From Calocera cornea HHB12733 (lineage: Eukaryota; Basidiomycota; Dacrymycetes; Dacrymycetales; Dacrymycetaceae), in the NCBI GenBank assembly GCA_001632435.1, contig KV423939.1, forward strand, positions 189,945 to 253,944: DNA of 64,000 nt, read 5' to 3'. Made by a program: the position numbers and the translations under genes. How positions within the stretch are numbered: position 1 is the first letter of the stretch; each line of letters starts with the position of its first letter. The notes under the pieces were generated by a model. The model made no database searches, was not told the origin of the DNA, and worked only from the letters and a program-made list of their open reading frames with translations. Of this stretch, positions 10,059 through 21,548 are shown piece by piece.

Positions 10059-13000
10059 ATGTCGCACATATCACCTTCCAGCATCAAGGACGCACCAGCC
10101 TCACTCCTCAGGATCGAGCCACTGAATGCAGACAACTGGTATGCATGGAAACGGCGCATGCAAGCAGTGTTCAGAGAGCGCGGACTCCTGAGCTACGTGG
10201 ATGGCACCACACCACGTCCGAGACCTGCGATCACGGATCAACCAACCGAGACGGAGCGACAGTGGATGAGAGATTGGGATGAGATAGATGTGAGGGCACA
10301 GAGCCAGATCGAGCTCTGCGTGGGAGATGCGGACATGGTGCACCTCATTGGAGCGGTGACAGCGGGCCAAATGTGGTCACAGCTGATCACTGTGAAGGAG
10401 ATGACGGGCGAGCTGGGCCGGATGGCACTACAACGCCGCCTGTACCGGGCACAAGCACTCGAGGGCTTCGATATGGCCACTCATGTCAGTGATATGCGAC
10501 GCCTGCAAGAGCAATTGCATATGCAAGGAGAAGTCGTGCCGGACAAACTTTTCGTCAACCTCCTCACAACCTCGCTACCGGAATCATGGGACAGCTTCAC
10601 CCAGTCGCTACTTGGATCACGAGTCGGGCGCACACCTATCACTTCAAACGAGCTAATAGCACTGCTATTTGAAGAAGCAAACCGTCGAAAGGAACGAGAT
10701 TCCACCGATGAGACTGCACTCCAAGGACGTGATAGAGTGAACCGCGGTGTCAGACCACGCACTGACGGGATTGTCTGTGACAACTGCAAGAAGCCTGGAC
10801 ACTCAAGAGCAGACTGTTGGAGCAAGGGCGGTGGAAAAGAAGGACAAGGACCACGGTCAAAGGGGAAGAAGAAGAAGAGCGATCACGCGAATCAGGCGGA
10901 TGATACGAACGACAACCTCCTCGATGCAGCATACCACGTTACGCCTGGTAGTGGATTCACCCACCAGGACTGGTTACTGGATTCAGGCACCACGTCGCAC
11001 ATCACACCACTCCGTGAAGCCTTCATTCACTATGAACCTCTCACTGCACACGAGATCAAGGGTATTGGCAACAATGCTATCCAAGCCCAAGGACGTGGCA
11101 CCGTGAAGCTACACTTCTTTGTGAATGGCAAGACTGTGACACACACACTCAAGGATGTACTCCACGCACCCAATGCCATCAACTCACTACTGTCAGCCGG
11201 ACGCTTCGATGATATGGGCAACAAGATACATGTTCATGCAGGCAAATGTGAGCTGCGGAACATCAAGGGACAGCTTATCGGCATCGGTCAGAAGGTTCAC
11301 CGTCTGTACCTCCTCAACGCCCGAGCCGAGATGCAGCAACAGAGCAAAACATCAGGAGATCATTCTCACCAAGCTTCGGAGCACAAGCTCAGCTGGTATG
11401 AAGCACACCTTCGTCACGGACACCTTGCTATTTCCGGACTCACAAGGCTCTACTCCGATGGACTCGTTACAGGATTCCACATCGACCCAACATCACGAAA
11501 AGACTTCCAGTGTGCTGCCTGCATCGCAGCCAAGCAAACACGACAACCATTCCCAAAGGAAACACCGGATCGAAGCACTATCCCAGGAGAACTCACATTC
11601 AGTGATGTGTGGGGACCTGCTCGAATCCCATCACTGGGAAACTCACGCTACTACATCTCATTCACGGATGATGCAACCCGGCGGACAACCGTCCTCTTTA
11701 TGAGAGACAAGTCGCAGACCGAAACTCACGTTCGCACATACCTGACATGGCTCGAGCGCCAGCATGACATGCGGCCAAAGAAACTACACTGTGACAATGG
11801 ACATGAATACATCAACAAGACTGTGAAGAACTGGCTCCATAGCCAAGGCATCGAGCTCCAGACCACAGCACCGTACTCGCCACAACAGAACGGCATAGCA
11901 GAGCGATTCAACCGCACCCTCATTGAACTTGCACGAGCAATGCTCATTGCGAAGAAGCTACCTACAGCCCTATGGGCTGAGGCAGTTGCATATGCAGCGT
12001 ACATCCGGAACAGGAGCCCAACCAGTGCCCTGAAAGGAAAGACCCCGCATGAAGCATGGACCGGCAAGAAAGCAGATGTCTCACACCTCCGAGAGTTTGG
12101 GAGTGATGTGTGGATACTACAACAAGGGGTGGACCGCTCCAAGCTAGCACCAAAGTCACACTTACACATCTTTGTGGGCTTTGTTGACGGACCAAAGGCA
12201 ATCAAGTACTATGACAAGAAAACCAATCAACTGAAGACGTCACGCAACTACATCTTTGCGGACAGTCACCCACAGTTACCCACTGCAGAACACACCAACA
12301 AGAACACACTCTTGCGGAATCTGCAGCTCGAGGGGGAGACAGGGGGAGTCACTATTCCGCCAACCACAGTGAAAAGCATGGTGATCCCGGAAGAGAGTTC
12401 CAAGGAAACACCCGACCTGCAATCTCCGCTCACAACACCTCCGGCTAGCACCCGTGCCAACTCACCTGAACCTGCTCCAGAGCCAACCACTCGACCAGTG
12501 AGAACTACTCGACGTGAAGTGGATTATCGCACCATGGCTGGCTACCGCCCCAGACAGAACCAAAGCAACCAGGCGCAACACATTGATGATGCACCGGAGT
12601 ACTGCTTCATGGCTGCAGAGGACAACGTGCCAAGCACAATAGAGGAAGCAAAGGACACACCAGAGTGGCCGGAATGGAAGAAAGCCATTGACGAGGAGAT
12701 GAACCAACTCGAAGCAAAAGGAACATGGACCATGGCAGAGCTTCCAGCAGACCGGAAAGCAATTGGCTGCCGATGGGTCTTTGCACGCAAGTATGATGAA
12801 CATGGCAAAGTGATCAAGCACAAGGGACGACTTGTAGCTCAAGGATTTGCGCAGAAACCCGGAATCGACTATGTTCAGACATATGCACCAGTGATGCGAC
12901 TGGAATCACTTCGCACAATCATTGCGCTAGCCACGCAACAGAAACTGCATCTAGGACAGATGGATGTCACCGGAGCATACCTCAATGGAGACCTAGATGA

Positions 13001-14165
13001 AGAGATCTACATGCGTCAAGCACCAGGCTATGATGATGGGACGAACCGGGTCTACCTACTCAAGAAAGGCTTATATGGGCTGAAGCAAGCTGGACGCATC
13101 TGGAACAAGAAGCTGCACGACACTCTCACCAGACTTGGATTCCACAGATCTGAAGTGGAATCATGCGTCTATGTCCGAAGAATTGGACAACGACTTGCTA
13201 TCCTCACTGTATGGGTCGACGACTTTCTCATTGCAACAAGTGACATGCGTGAGATGACCAAAGTGAAAGAAGCATTGAAACAAGAGTTCAATGTAAAAGA
13301 CTTGGGCATACCACGCTACATAGTGGGCATCAGAATAACCCACAACCACGATGGGAGTACAGCTCTATCCCAAAGCAGCTATATTGACACAATACTGAAG
13401 CGCTTCCGGATGGAGAACGCCAATCCTGTTTCAACCCCGCTTGACGTGAACGTCAAACTCGAGAAGAACACAAGCACAGCAGTTGACCAACATCAATATG
13501 CAGTGGCTATTGGATCTCTCATGTATGCGGCCATTGGAACAAGACCAGACATCGCATACGCTGTTCAGACACTCAGCCAGTTCACTGCCAATCCCTCAAC
13601 TACACACTGGACTGCTATCAAACATGTGATGCGCTATCTCTCTGGTACCCGGCACTACTCTCTTGTATATGGAGGACCAAGCGACTTTGGAACCACATTT
13701 GTGGGATTCACGGATGCCGATTGGGGATCCAATCCGGTGGACCGCAAATCCATATCTGGAAATGTGTTTCTCTTAGCTGGTGGTGCTATCTGCTGGATGT
13801 CTAAGAAGCAGACTCTCACTGCTCTTTCCACCTGTGAAGCAGAATACACTGCAGCAAACGTCGCCACACGCCAACTGGTTTGGCTCCGACAATTATTATC
13901 CGACCTTGGTTTTCAACAGACCAATCCTTCCACTCTTTACTGTGACAACCAAGCAGCTATTGCACTCTCTCAAGACCAGCAATTCCATGCAAGGACGAAG
14001 CACATTGATATTCAACATCACTTTATCCGGGATAAAGTTGAAGACAAGACACTCATTCTTCAATATTGTCCTACTTCTGAAATGGTTGCTGATGTGTTAA
14101 CCAAAGCTCTTAGCAGGCACAAGTTCAAAGGTTTTGCCCTAGACCTTGGACTGGTGCAGCCTTGA
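10059..14165 (+). CDS. copia Gag-Pol polyprotein
   Basis: Intact frame of 1368 residues from the ATG at 10059. Gag is of the UBN2/DUF4219 type (LNADNWYAWKRRMQAVF). A CCHC zinc knuckle CDNCKKPGHSRADC lies near residue 240, the aspartic protease DSGTTSHITP near 307, the integrase HHCC region near 450-490 and its catalytic residues in FSDVWGP, HCDNGHEY and NGIAERFNRT. Reverse transcriptase follows (GAYLNGDLDEEIYM, catalytic VWVDDFLIA) at about 900-1115, then RNase H (DADWGSNPVDRKS, STCEAEYTA, CDNQAAI, TKHIDIQHHFIRD). No frameshift separates gag from pol. All catalytic motifs are present, so the element may be active. Confidence 0.96.
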   Translation: MSHISPSSIKDAPASLLRIEPLNADNWYAWKRRMQAVFRERGLLSYVDGTTPRPRPAITDQPTETERQWMRDWDEIDVRAQSQIELCVGDADMVHLIGAVTAGQMWSQLITVKEMTGELGRMALQRRLYRAQALEGFDMATHVSDMRRLQEQLHMQGEVVPDKLFVNLLTTSLPESWDSFTQSLLGSRVGRTPITSNELIALLFEEANRRKERDSTDETALQGRDRVNRGVRPRTDGIVCDNCKKPGHSRADCWSKGGGKEGQGPRSKGKKKKSDHANQADDTNDNLLDAAYHVTPGSGFTHQDWLLDSGTTSHITPLREAFIHYEPLTAHEIKGIGNNAIQAQGRGTVKLHFFVNGKTVTHTLKDVLHAPNAINSLLSAGRFDDMGNKIHVHAGKCELRNIKGQLIGIGQKVHRLYLLNARAEMQQQSKTSGDHSHQASEHKLSWYEAHLRHGHLAISGLTRLYSDGLVTGFHIDPTSRKDFQCAACIAAKQTRQPFPKETPDRSTIPGELTFSDVWGPARIPSLGNSRYYISFTDDATRRTTVLFMRDKSQTETHVRTYLTWLERQHDMRPKKLHCDNGHEYINKTVKNWLHSQGIELQTTAPYSPQQNGIAERFNRTLIELARAMLIAKKLPTALWAEAVAYAAYIRNRSPTSALKGKTPHEAWTGKKADVSHLREFGSDVWILQQGVDRSKLAPKSHLHIFVGFVDGPKAIKYYDKKTNQLKTSRNYIFADSHPQLPTAEHTNKNTLLRNLQLEGETGGVTIPPTTVKSMVIPEESSKETPDLQSPLTTPPASTRANSPEPAPEPTTRPVRTTRREVDYRTMAGYRPRQNQSNQAQHIDDAPEYCFMAAEDNVPSTIEEAKDTPEWPEWKKAIDEEMNQLEAKGTWTMAELPADRKAIGCRWVFARKYDEHGKVIKHKGRLVAQGFAQKPGIDYVQTYAPVMRLESLRTIIALATQQKLHLGQMDVTGAYLNGDLDEEIYMRQAPGYDDGTNRVYLLKKGLYGLKQAGRIWNKKLHDTLTRLGFHRSEVESCVYVRRIGQRLAILTVWVDDFLIATSDMREMTKVKEALKQEFNVKDLGIPRYIVGIRITHNHDGSTALSQSSYIDTILKRFRMENANPVSTPLDVNVKLEKNTSTAVDQHQYAVAIGSLMYAAIGTRPDIAYAVQTLSQFTANPSTTHWTAIKHVMRYLSGTRHYSLVYGGPSDFGTTFVGFTDADWGSNPVDRKSISGNVFLLAGGAICWMSKKQTLTALSTCEAEYTAANVATRQLVWLRQLLSDLGFQQTNPSTLYCDNQAAIALSQDQQFHARTKHIDIQHHFIRDKVEDKTLILQYCPTSEMVADVLTKALSRHKFKGFALDLGLVQP

Positions 14166-14172
14166 GGGGGAG
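14164..14172 (+). other. polypurine tract
   Basis: GAGGGGGAG immediately before the 3' LTR, overlapping the last bases of the pol stop codon; the expected plus-strand primer. Confidence 0.85.
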
Positions 14173-14333
14173 TGTTAGTATAGACGGAGCGAGGCCACAA
14201 GACTGCCCCAGAGGCTGTGCTGACTGCCCCTCAGGCGGGTAGTACGCACAGCCACTCACCCTATGTCCGTAGCGCGACGCGTCTGTTTTGTCAATTCACG
14301 TATCTTGACTCTTACCATAACCTGCGCTCAACA
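14173..14333 (+). repeat. 3' LTR
   Basis: 161 bp, same as the 5' LTR; followed by ACCAC. It is now the sequence immediately upstream of hydrolase 2 and could supply its promoter or transcription start. Confidence 0.95.
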
Positions 14334-14338
14334 ACCAC
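14334..14338. repeat. target site duplication, right copy (ACCAC)
   Basis: Matches 9702-9706; together they mark one integration event. Confidence 0.93.
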
Positions 14339-14343
14339 GAACA

Positions 14344-15572
14344 ATGTTCTCAGTCATCATTCTACTTCAGCTCGCGGTGATAGCATATGTCTGGAGCCAG
14401 CCCAGTTACACGGGCCCTCCCAACGCCAACTGTGTCCGGAGGACGTACCATCTGTCGCTTCCCACCTATGCAACGTTGCCATTCAACAGCAGTTTGGCAG
14501 CCAATCTGGACCCCTCCCAGGAGGCTTTGACCGAACTCTTGGCTCAAGCTGTTACCAGTCTTTCCAACTTTACAGAAATCTACATGTCCGGTAGTAACTC
14601 CAGCATTGGAGCAGCATACGATATATCCGGTGTGCTGTGCAGCCCCAAGGACGGGGACAATCATAGCGGCACTATCCAGTTGCTCGTGCACGGGCTTGGC
14701 CTCGACAGCTCTTACTGGGATCTGGGCATTCAACCGGCGACATACTCGTATGTTCTTGATTCACGCTTTCACGATCCGGCTAACCGAGTCTTGTCAGCTA
14801 TGTCTGGCAGGCCGCTACAGAGGGTTATACGACCTTCCGATATGACCGTCTGGGCACTGGACAATCGGAACACCCATTCGATGGGTACCACGAGGTGCAA
14901 GCAGCGACCGATCTCCAGATCCTCTTCCAGATCATCTCCCTTCTCCATTCGGGTGGTGTAGGTGGCAAAGCATATCCTTCGATCCTCGGCGTTGGCTATT
15001 CATACGGATCGATTCAGCTCACCGCCGCCTCCGCATTCGTTCCCGACCAACTGTCTGCCCTCGTCCTGACTGGCTTCTCGGCTAACGCAAGCTCGGTCCC
15101 CCAGTTCCTGACGTCCAACGCTTTCTCTCGGGCGGACGAGACACAGCCGATCCGCGTCGCTGGCCTACCGGGAAGCTACATCATTTCCGGCCTCCCGCAA
15201 AGCAGTCAGATCAACTTTCTCTACTACCTGTTCTACGACTGGGAAGTAGCCAAATTCTCCTACGCCAACAGCGAGCCTGTAACGCAGGGCGTTCTGTTCA
15301 CCCTTCCCTCGCTCACTGGAGGTCAGAGTGGCTTCAGAGGCCCAGTTCACGTGGTTTCTGGAGACCGTGACTGGATATTCTACGGTTCACAGTGCGACGT
15401 CAAGCCTGATGGTGAGCATACGATTTTGGAGCTCTCCGGCATCGTCTTCCCCAACAGCAGCGACTGCAGCGTCTACTCCCCGGCCAACACGGGCCATGGA
15501 CTCAACTTGCACCTCTCAGCGCCGGAGACGTATACTAACATTCTCGACTGGCTAAATGCTCTCAGCACGTGA
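14344..15572 (+). CDS. secreted alpha/beta hydrolase, paralogue 2 (5' UTR interrupted by retrotransposon)
   Basis: Two exons, 14344-14747 and 14798-15572 (50-nt intron with a GTATGT donor and CTAAC branch site), encode 392 residues. Signal peptide MFSVIILLQLAVIAYVWS; nucleophile elbow GVGYSYGS, so the usual elbow His is Tyr here; VHGLGLDSSYWD, YDRLGTGQSE, VVSGDRDWIF and PANTGHGL mark the rest of the active site. The frame is intact. The copia element ends 10 bp before the ATG and separates the gene from its old promoter, so expression is probably altered. Exon 2 is 775 nt, the same as in paralogues 1 and 3. Confidence 0.88.
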
Positions 15573-15695
15573 TCGTCCGAGCCCCATGGAAACGAATGTG
15601 ATGAGCTGTCATTAGATGTGATCGTGAGTAAATTTGTAGTATATAAAAAGTCTCGCAGTGTGATGGAATCATTTCAACACCCTAACCAATGAGCA

Positions 15696-17465
15696 CTAGT
15701 ACTTGCTGCGCTTGACGTGCACCCTCGACTTGGGCACAAAAGTCTTCTTCGCTGCTGGCTTCTCGTCTTCGGACTCCTCCTTCTTCATCACTGGCACATC
15801 GGCGTCCATGTTTTCGTCCTCGTCTGCATCGATATTCCGTCGTCGTTTGCGTCGATCAGGTGTCGGGGACTGAGGGGCTGGTGAAAGAGAAGATTCCGGC
15901 TTCACCCTCTTTCTCCGCAGCGCACCACGGGTGGACCTTGCCGGCGCGGATTCCTCAGCGGATTCCTCGTCCTCGTAGTCCTCGTGTTTAAAATCGCGTC
16001 TCTTTGGAAGCCCTTCGTCCTCGTCCACGTCCTCATCGTCCGACTCGTCACGCTTGACCGGAGTTCGTGTCCTTCTCGAAGTGTATTCCTCTTCCTCCTC
16101 ATCTTCCAGCTCTTCATGCTTGACGGGTCTTTTCCGAGGGTATCGCTCCTCCCCCTCCTCCCCCTCCTCTTCCTCTGCTTTGGGCCCCAACTGGTCCTCC
16201 TCAGGCTCCGTCTCCGTCTCGCTGCTCGCATGCTCCTCTTCCCGTTTCATCTCCTCCTCCTCCTCCCCCTCGGCACGCACCGACGGTACTCTCGGAGCAC
16301 GCCCAGGCACAGGGGACATCGAAGGTTCCACCTTCGGCACCAGAGACTCTTCCTTCATCGGAGTTGTGGGCTCCCGTGTACGAGCGGTGGACCGGTAGTT
16401 CTGCGGTCCGCTGGACGGTCCGGCAGATGCGGGAGGGGAGGGCGCGCGAAGGCGTGGAGCAGGCTCATCTTCTCGGGAGCGAAAGATAGCGGCTAAGCGC
16501 ATATAGTCAGCTCGGTGTTTGAATGGGAAGTACGGCAGACGCACATCGTGTCCCAGACCCGGAGCCCGTCTCTGTCAGCCTTCGAATCGAAGTGCTGAAA
16601 AGCGGCTGCCGCACGACGCTCGCTACCATCTTGTCCACATGCCGCTTCGCGGTGCGGCCACTGGCGTCGAGGGCCTGCACAACCCGGCATAAGCATGTAG
16701 CCATTTGCAGATATGATCTGGCGCACCCTCTCTAACTGACTTATCTGATGTTCCGTCGAGAGCGCTTCCATATAGCTGTCCATCACGTACCCGCTCCAGG
16801 TGAGCATGGGCATGATGAGGTGCTTGGAAATGAGCTCTGCGCTGTACGCTCGGGGGAGGGCGTCGAGCTCCCATTGCCAGCTGAAGTTGGGGATGGAGAG
16901 CTGCAAGAAGAGGTCCTAAAACTTGCTTAGGATGAGAACAGTATGATAGAGGAAGAGGGGGCTGCGTACGGCGTTGGGACTGGCGTGAAAGGTAGTGGTC
17001 AAGGATTCGGCAGAGGGAAAGGAATGCAGTTTGATAAGGGACGAAAGCGTCTTGCGAGCTGCATAGTCGTCGTCGGTGTCATTCTCAATCAGATCGAAAC
17101 GCTCGGCTCTTCGTAGGACATGTCGGCGGGCCATCACTACGCCCGTCGTATGAGTATGGGTGGTCAGGAGTCAGTGACAATGTGCGCACCTTCCACCCAC
17201 ACCACCTTGGTATCGGTAAGCAAGAAACAGCAAGACAGGTCGTTTTCATCGTAAGAGAACTTCTGCAGAGAGATGTATAACGTCAGTGCAGGTGAATATC
17301 TGACAGGCTCAAGACGTACGAAGAGATAGGGCGTCGACGTCTCCTCGTTGGTGATGGATTGCCATGCGGAGTGAACCAATGCCTCCTCATGAGCCTATGG
17401 GTAATTATCGTCAAGACGGATCCCTCCAATCGTAAACAGGATATTCTTACCTCTAGAAAGTCCAT
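15696..17465 (-). CDS. XLF/Cernunnos (Nej1) non-homologous end-joining factor
   Basis: Seven exons: 17465-17451, 17394-17320, 17262-17190, 17136-16970, 16915-16727, 16674-16627 and 16571-15696; introns 52-57 nt; 480 residues. The order of features follows human XLF: an N-terminal head (LVHSAWQSITNEE, CCFLLTDTKVVWVE), the strongly diagnostic FSWQWEL-x(10)-LISKHLIMPML near residue 110-145, a short coiled stalk (LERALDASGRTAKRHVDKM) and a PYFPFKHRADYMRLA segment. A long acidic, disordered tail ends in basic RVHVKRSKY, the position of the Ku-binding motif in XLF. XLF bridges DNA ends with XRCC4-ligase IV. The tail (about 280 residues) is longer than in human XLF (299 in all). Confidence 0.8.
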
Positions 17466-18405
17466 TACTGGTCGTTACTGCGAGGTCTAGTAGAGTGCCA
17501 GTGATGGTGGCGAGCTGCGGTTATTACAGGCTCGGGGGCGCGCCTCGCGACGAACGCGGTCGTGTGGCTGACTACTCCTTGTGGTGTTAACAGTCAGTGC
17601 TGGTCTAACGATGTCATGCATCGACAGGCGCTTGTCTCTTGTCTCTATCGCTATTGGCAGATTTTCGATACTCCAATTAACTCTGTCTGCTTATTTCATG
17701 GCAAGGCCGGCGGCAATACTAGGATAAATGATGCGCTCAGGTGCTTCCTGTGCCGTTGTCCGGCTTCTTCACGACGGTCGCGACGAAGGAATCCACCCTA
17801 ATGCAATTGGGGCATACCCGCATCTTCGAGGCTACCACCGGTATGATCGCTTGTAGACGAGCGTAACTCGGTCTATACCCTCACTCGCCGCATGATGTTT
17901 CCGCGGATGGGTGCCTTCCGAATCACTGATTTCACCAAGCCTCGCCCACGCCGGCCTGTCTGTATTCGAGGCGAACTGAGAGACGGTTACCGTCTCCTTT
18001 CCCAGTCACGTGGAATCCATTGTCCATTCTCGGTCCTCTGCTCCATTCGGTCTAGTGCACTCCTTCGCCATTGAACCTTCTGGTCACCAGGGCTCGCGAG
18101 CCGCCTAGATACGTTCCCTTGCCCTGCTCGTTCTTGGCCGCATCGGGCAGGAATCGTTTCACCGCCCTGGCACCCTTTGTACCTGGTGAAGCGTACGCTC
18201 AAGCGGTAGTCGACGTCGTTGCGAGGCGAGCGCTGAGGATGGAACCTAGTCGACTCATATACCAGCTTTCGCGCCTTATCCCGCAGGCAGAGCTGGCTCC
18301 CTTTGCTCACCATCTCCGTACCGTTGAGGTCCCCACACCCGTTTCTCCCTCATTCTAACAAGGCCCGGCGCCTCTGTACTCGCTCTTTCGTTCTTTGCTG
18401 TACTC
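17466..18405. other. divergent intergenic region
   Basis: 940 bp between the starts of XLF (-) and the 7-helix protein (+). No supported gene; it should contain both promoters. Confidence 0.5.
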
Positions 18406-19912
18406 ATGTCTACCCTCTGGAACTTTACCGGCCTGGGGCTCGAGAACCCCACCTCGGAGGAATTCGTGTACTCTCCCCAGAAGTGCGTCGCTCCCCTTCC
18501 CGACTCTTTCCCGTGGCCCGACTCACGGCCTCCGCAGCCATGTGATCGCCGCCTTCGCGCTGGGCTCCGTGTTCCTGCTCTCGGTGTACTACATCCTGCG
18601 CTCGATCGGCCACTCGCTGCTCGGCGCCCGCCTCCGGCGGTACGTCAACGTCCTGCCTGGCGAGCACGCGCACGTCGATGCGCAGGAGCTGCCGGAGGAC
18701 CGCGTGCGCGACTGGCTCGTCAACACGCTCGGCGGCGCGGGCGGCGTAGCGGTGTACAACCCAAATTCGGACATCAAGAGCATTGGCGCGCTCATGTCGT
18801 TGTCGATCACTCTCGGAAGCGCCATGCTCTGGGGTTCGTTGATGACGTTCCCGATGGGCTCGGGCGGGGCGTTCGCTTGCCGTGGGTCTCTTCCCTCAGG
18901 TCTTCCCTCTCAGCTGATCCGGGCCGTAGAATTCGTCGTGGCCACCGGGTCCATCGCCGTAGGGATGACGCGCGCCAAAGGCCTGTTCAAGATGTCCACC
19001 GAGATGGTCGAGCTGGGCGCCCCGAAGTGGGAGACGATCGCCTTCCGGATCTGCATCCTCCTGAGCATGGGTGCGTCGCACTTGTATCTTATCTTTGCTG
19101 GGCCGGCTGATTGAGTGCGGGACGGGACGCAGTGGGGATGGTCATCTGGCGGTACTTCAGCACGGGCGTGCTGGTGATGGTGCAGCCCGACCTACCCTAC
19201 GCGCTATGCTACAACCGGCAGTACGCGCCCGCTGCCTCCCCTCCCCCTTCCCTGCACTCACGCCCTCCTAGCTTCATCCTCCCCGCGGCGATCCTAACCC
19301 TCGCGCACCTCATCCTAGAGCTGTACGCCCTCCTGCGGCTGCACCTCCTCCTATCCCCCTCCTTCCTCAAGCTGCAGCACAAGTTCCACGCGGTGTACGA
19401 TATCCGGATCGGCTGGGCGTTGGCGCTCATCTTCTTCGAGCTCTCCACGGCGGTGGGAAACATCTACCCCCTGGGCTTGGTGGTCGACTTCGTACCGTAC
19501 TCCCTGTCGGGGATGGTCTTGCTCAGTATGTCCTCCCCTCCTCTCTTCCCTCCTCCGCAGCATCCCAAGCTGGCCCCCCCTCCCAGTCGTATTCAACTAC
19601 CGCCGCGCCCCTCCGCGCACCCTCCCCACCGCGACGCTCGGCCCGCTGAGCACGTTCCACCCCTCGGCCTGGGGGTCCAAAGCCTCGGTGCGGAACAGTG
19701 CGTTCCTGTCCGACTTCGGCGCAACGGGGTACGAGCGCTTCAAGCTGCAGTGGCAGGAGGAGGACGCGCGGCCCCCGCTGCCGCCGAGGGGGAGGGGAGA
19801 GAGGGGCGACACGGTCACCCTGCCGCTCGCGGTGCGGAAAAAGCGCAACTCGGAGCCCGTCGCGCACCCCAGTTATGTCGGCAAGAGGGGGGCGTCGTTC
19901 TTGGTCATGTAG
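18406..19912 (+). CDS. integral membrane protein, about 7 helices, unknown function
   Basis: Five exons, 18406-18482, 18538-18881, 18930-19070, 19133-19525 and 19587-19912, give 426 residues. Hydrophobic segments include HVIAAFALGSVFLLSVYYIL, IGALMSLSITLGSAMLWGSL, FVVATGSIAVGM, ICILLSMVGMVIW, ILTLAHLILELYALL, GWALALIFFELSTAVGNIY and a last one ending GMVLLIVF. A Pro/Ser-rich cytoplasmic-type tail (YERFKLQWQEE... PRGRGERGD) follows. Splicing of the 48-nt intron at 18882 is inferred because it removes a non-hydrophobic insert and restores a helix. I recognise no family; it resembles the many fungus-specific 7-helix proteins without assigned roles. Confidence 0.72.
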
Positions 19913-20540
19913 GCCACACCTATGCATTACTTACTGTGCTCTACAGCCCTACAGTACAGTGCAGTCTGTGTGCTGAACAGCGTGGGCGGGCAGGGTGGAC
20001 GATGTACTGTAGCGGTAGTCGGAAGTACACTTTTCTCAGTGGGTTGATCCCACCAGGCACGGCTCTCAGCCCTCGACACGCCGTGAAAGGTTGTGGATGG
20101 TCCGTGCGCAGCCGAGTGCGGTGTACTTACCCGGGTTTGGTTCGATCCCGCGGCGCTGGGCTGCGGTTGCGGCGACCACGCCCTGACGGGACGGCGCGTC
20201 ATCGACTATCGCTTGTGGGCCCACTCGCTCCCTTCACCGGCGGGTCGTACAATAGTATACCTGTACTGCGCAACCGTCCCCTACTGGACTGCGGGCCCGT
20301 GCCTCTCAGTTTATTCCCATTCCGTACGATCAGTATTGTAGCGTAAGTACAGTAGTACCCGGAGTAGTAAGGTTTAGGCAGTAAGCCCAGGAACGGCCAC
20401 CAAGTCCGACCGTCCACACGGCATCCGCTCCCGCCCTCCCCCGCTGTCAAAATAAACGGGTCCTGCCTTTTAGGGGCTCCCGCCGACTTCGCTACAAAGC
20501 GAGTCAGAAACACATGCGTGTGGGGCATGTGCTGTACAGC

Positions 20541-20581
20541 ACCTGCACCTGCACCTGCACCTGCACCTGCACCTGCACCTG
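20541..20581. repeat. hexanucleotide microsatellite (ACCTGC)n
   Basis: Nearly seven perfect tandem copies of ACCTGC. Each unit contains an E-box core CACCTG. Confidence 0.9.
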
Positions 20582-20980
20582 GGTTTTGGGTGGGTGGACG
20601 GGAAAGGCAGGAGGGCTGGGGAGGGGGTCAGCTGCTTGATCTGGCTGCACGGAGCTTCCCGTGGTACTCCCAGGAGGAGTAATGCAGGAGTGGCAGGGAG
20701 GCGATGAGTGAGATCGGCTCTCCCGGCGTGGCCGGCGGCACGCGCGCGGGAGCAATAAAGCGCGAAAAGAGCGCCCAAACGGAACCGACGCGTTGCGTTG
20801 CGCTGGCTGGAACAAAAAAGCTAGCCACTCGTCGCCGTTTCCGTTTCTTCACCGCCGCTTCTCTTGCTCTTGCTCTTGCTCTTGCGCTTCTCGCTCAACC
20901 CCTAATCCGACACTTACTGCGCAACGTACGGACACGAACTGGTTGGGGAGAGCGATGCCCCCGCCATAGCCCGGTCGGCC

Positions 20981-21012
20981 AGCACTCCAGCACTCCAGCA
21001 CTCCAGCACTCC
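20981..21012. repeat. octanucleotide tandem repeat (AGCACTCC)4
   Basis: Four perfect copies of AGCACTCC with a diverged copy after a short gap. Confidence 0.85.
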
Positions 21013-21548
21013 CATCTCCAGCACTCGTCCTCCAGCAGTTCCAACAAATCGCCGCCCTGCCCACGCTATCATAGCCAGCTCAGCCCCAGCCCCCTCACGC
21101 TCGGCATCCTCCATCCCATCCCTTAACCCTCCTAATTCCGCAAAAGGACGCCAGCCTCCGAACTCGCGAACCTCCGAACCCCCGAACCCCCGAAGCACAC
21201 GGCCCACCCACCGCCCGTCATCCTTTCCTGGCGATTGCCACGCCTTCTGAGGTCGTTTGCGAGACCGTGACAACTTAGTGGTCCCTGCCCGCCGGTCTTC
21301 TGAGCCATCGGCCGTCTGCCATCACCGTCCGCCATCAGCCAGCAGCCATCAGCCGCCGTTGACCGCTCCTACTGCGACCGCGCTGTTCGCTACTCTTGTT
21401 CCTCTTCCTCATCATCTCCACCACCACCACCTCATCACCTCATCACACCAATCCCACCAGCACACCGACCACCCCTCCGAACCGCGCAAGATCGCACAAG
21501 ACAGCATATACCCCTTTCCCAAACTAACCTAAAAACAGCTAGCCAATA

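Larger units (their letters stand above)
9707..14333 (+). mobile_element. complete Ty1/copia LTR retrotransposon
   Basis: A 4627-bp element with two 161-bp LTRs, primer binding site, one long gag-pol frame without stops, polypurine tract and a 5-bp target duplication (ACCAC). The two LTRs read identically by eye, which implies a very recent insertion. Domain order protease-integrase-RT-RNase H places it in Ty1/copia (Pseudoviridae-like) elements. It lies in the same direction as hydrolase 2 and ends 10 bp before that gene's ATG. Confidence 0.96.
19913..21548. other. intergenic with short tandem repeats
   Basis: 1.6 kb with no supported gene. It holds a CACCTG array, a CTTGCT array and an AGCACTCC array (listed separately where clear), then a long C/A/T-rich tract before the phosphopantetheinyl transferase start, probably its promoter. 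Confidence 0.5.

Noticed and set aside
20125..20150. tRNA B-box-like GGTTCGATCCC
   Set aside because: The bases on either side do not form a T stem, and no A box or acceptor stem is found upstream.
20541..20581. CACCTG array as a CRISPR-like or telomeric repeat
   Set aside because: No spacers and not a telomere unit; an ordinary microsatellite in a eukaryote.
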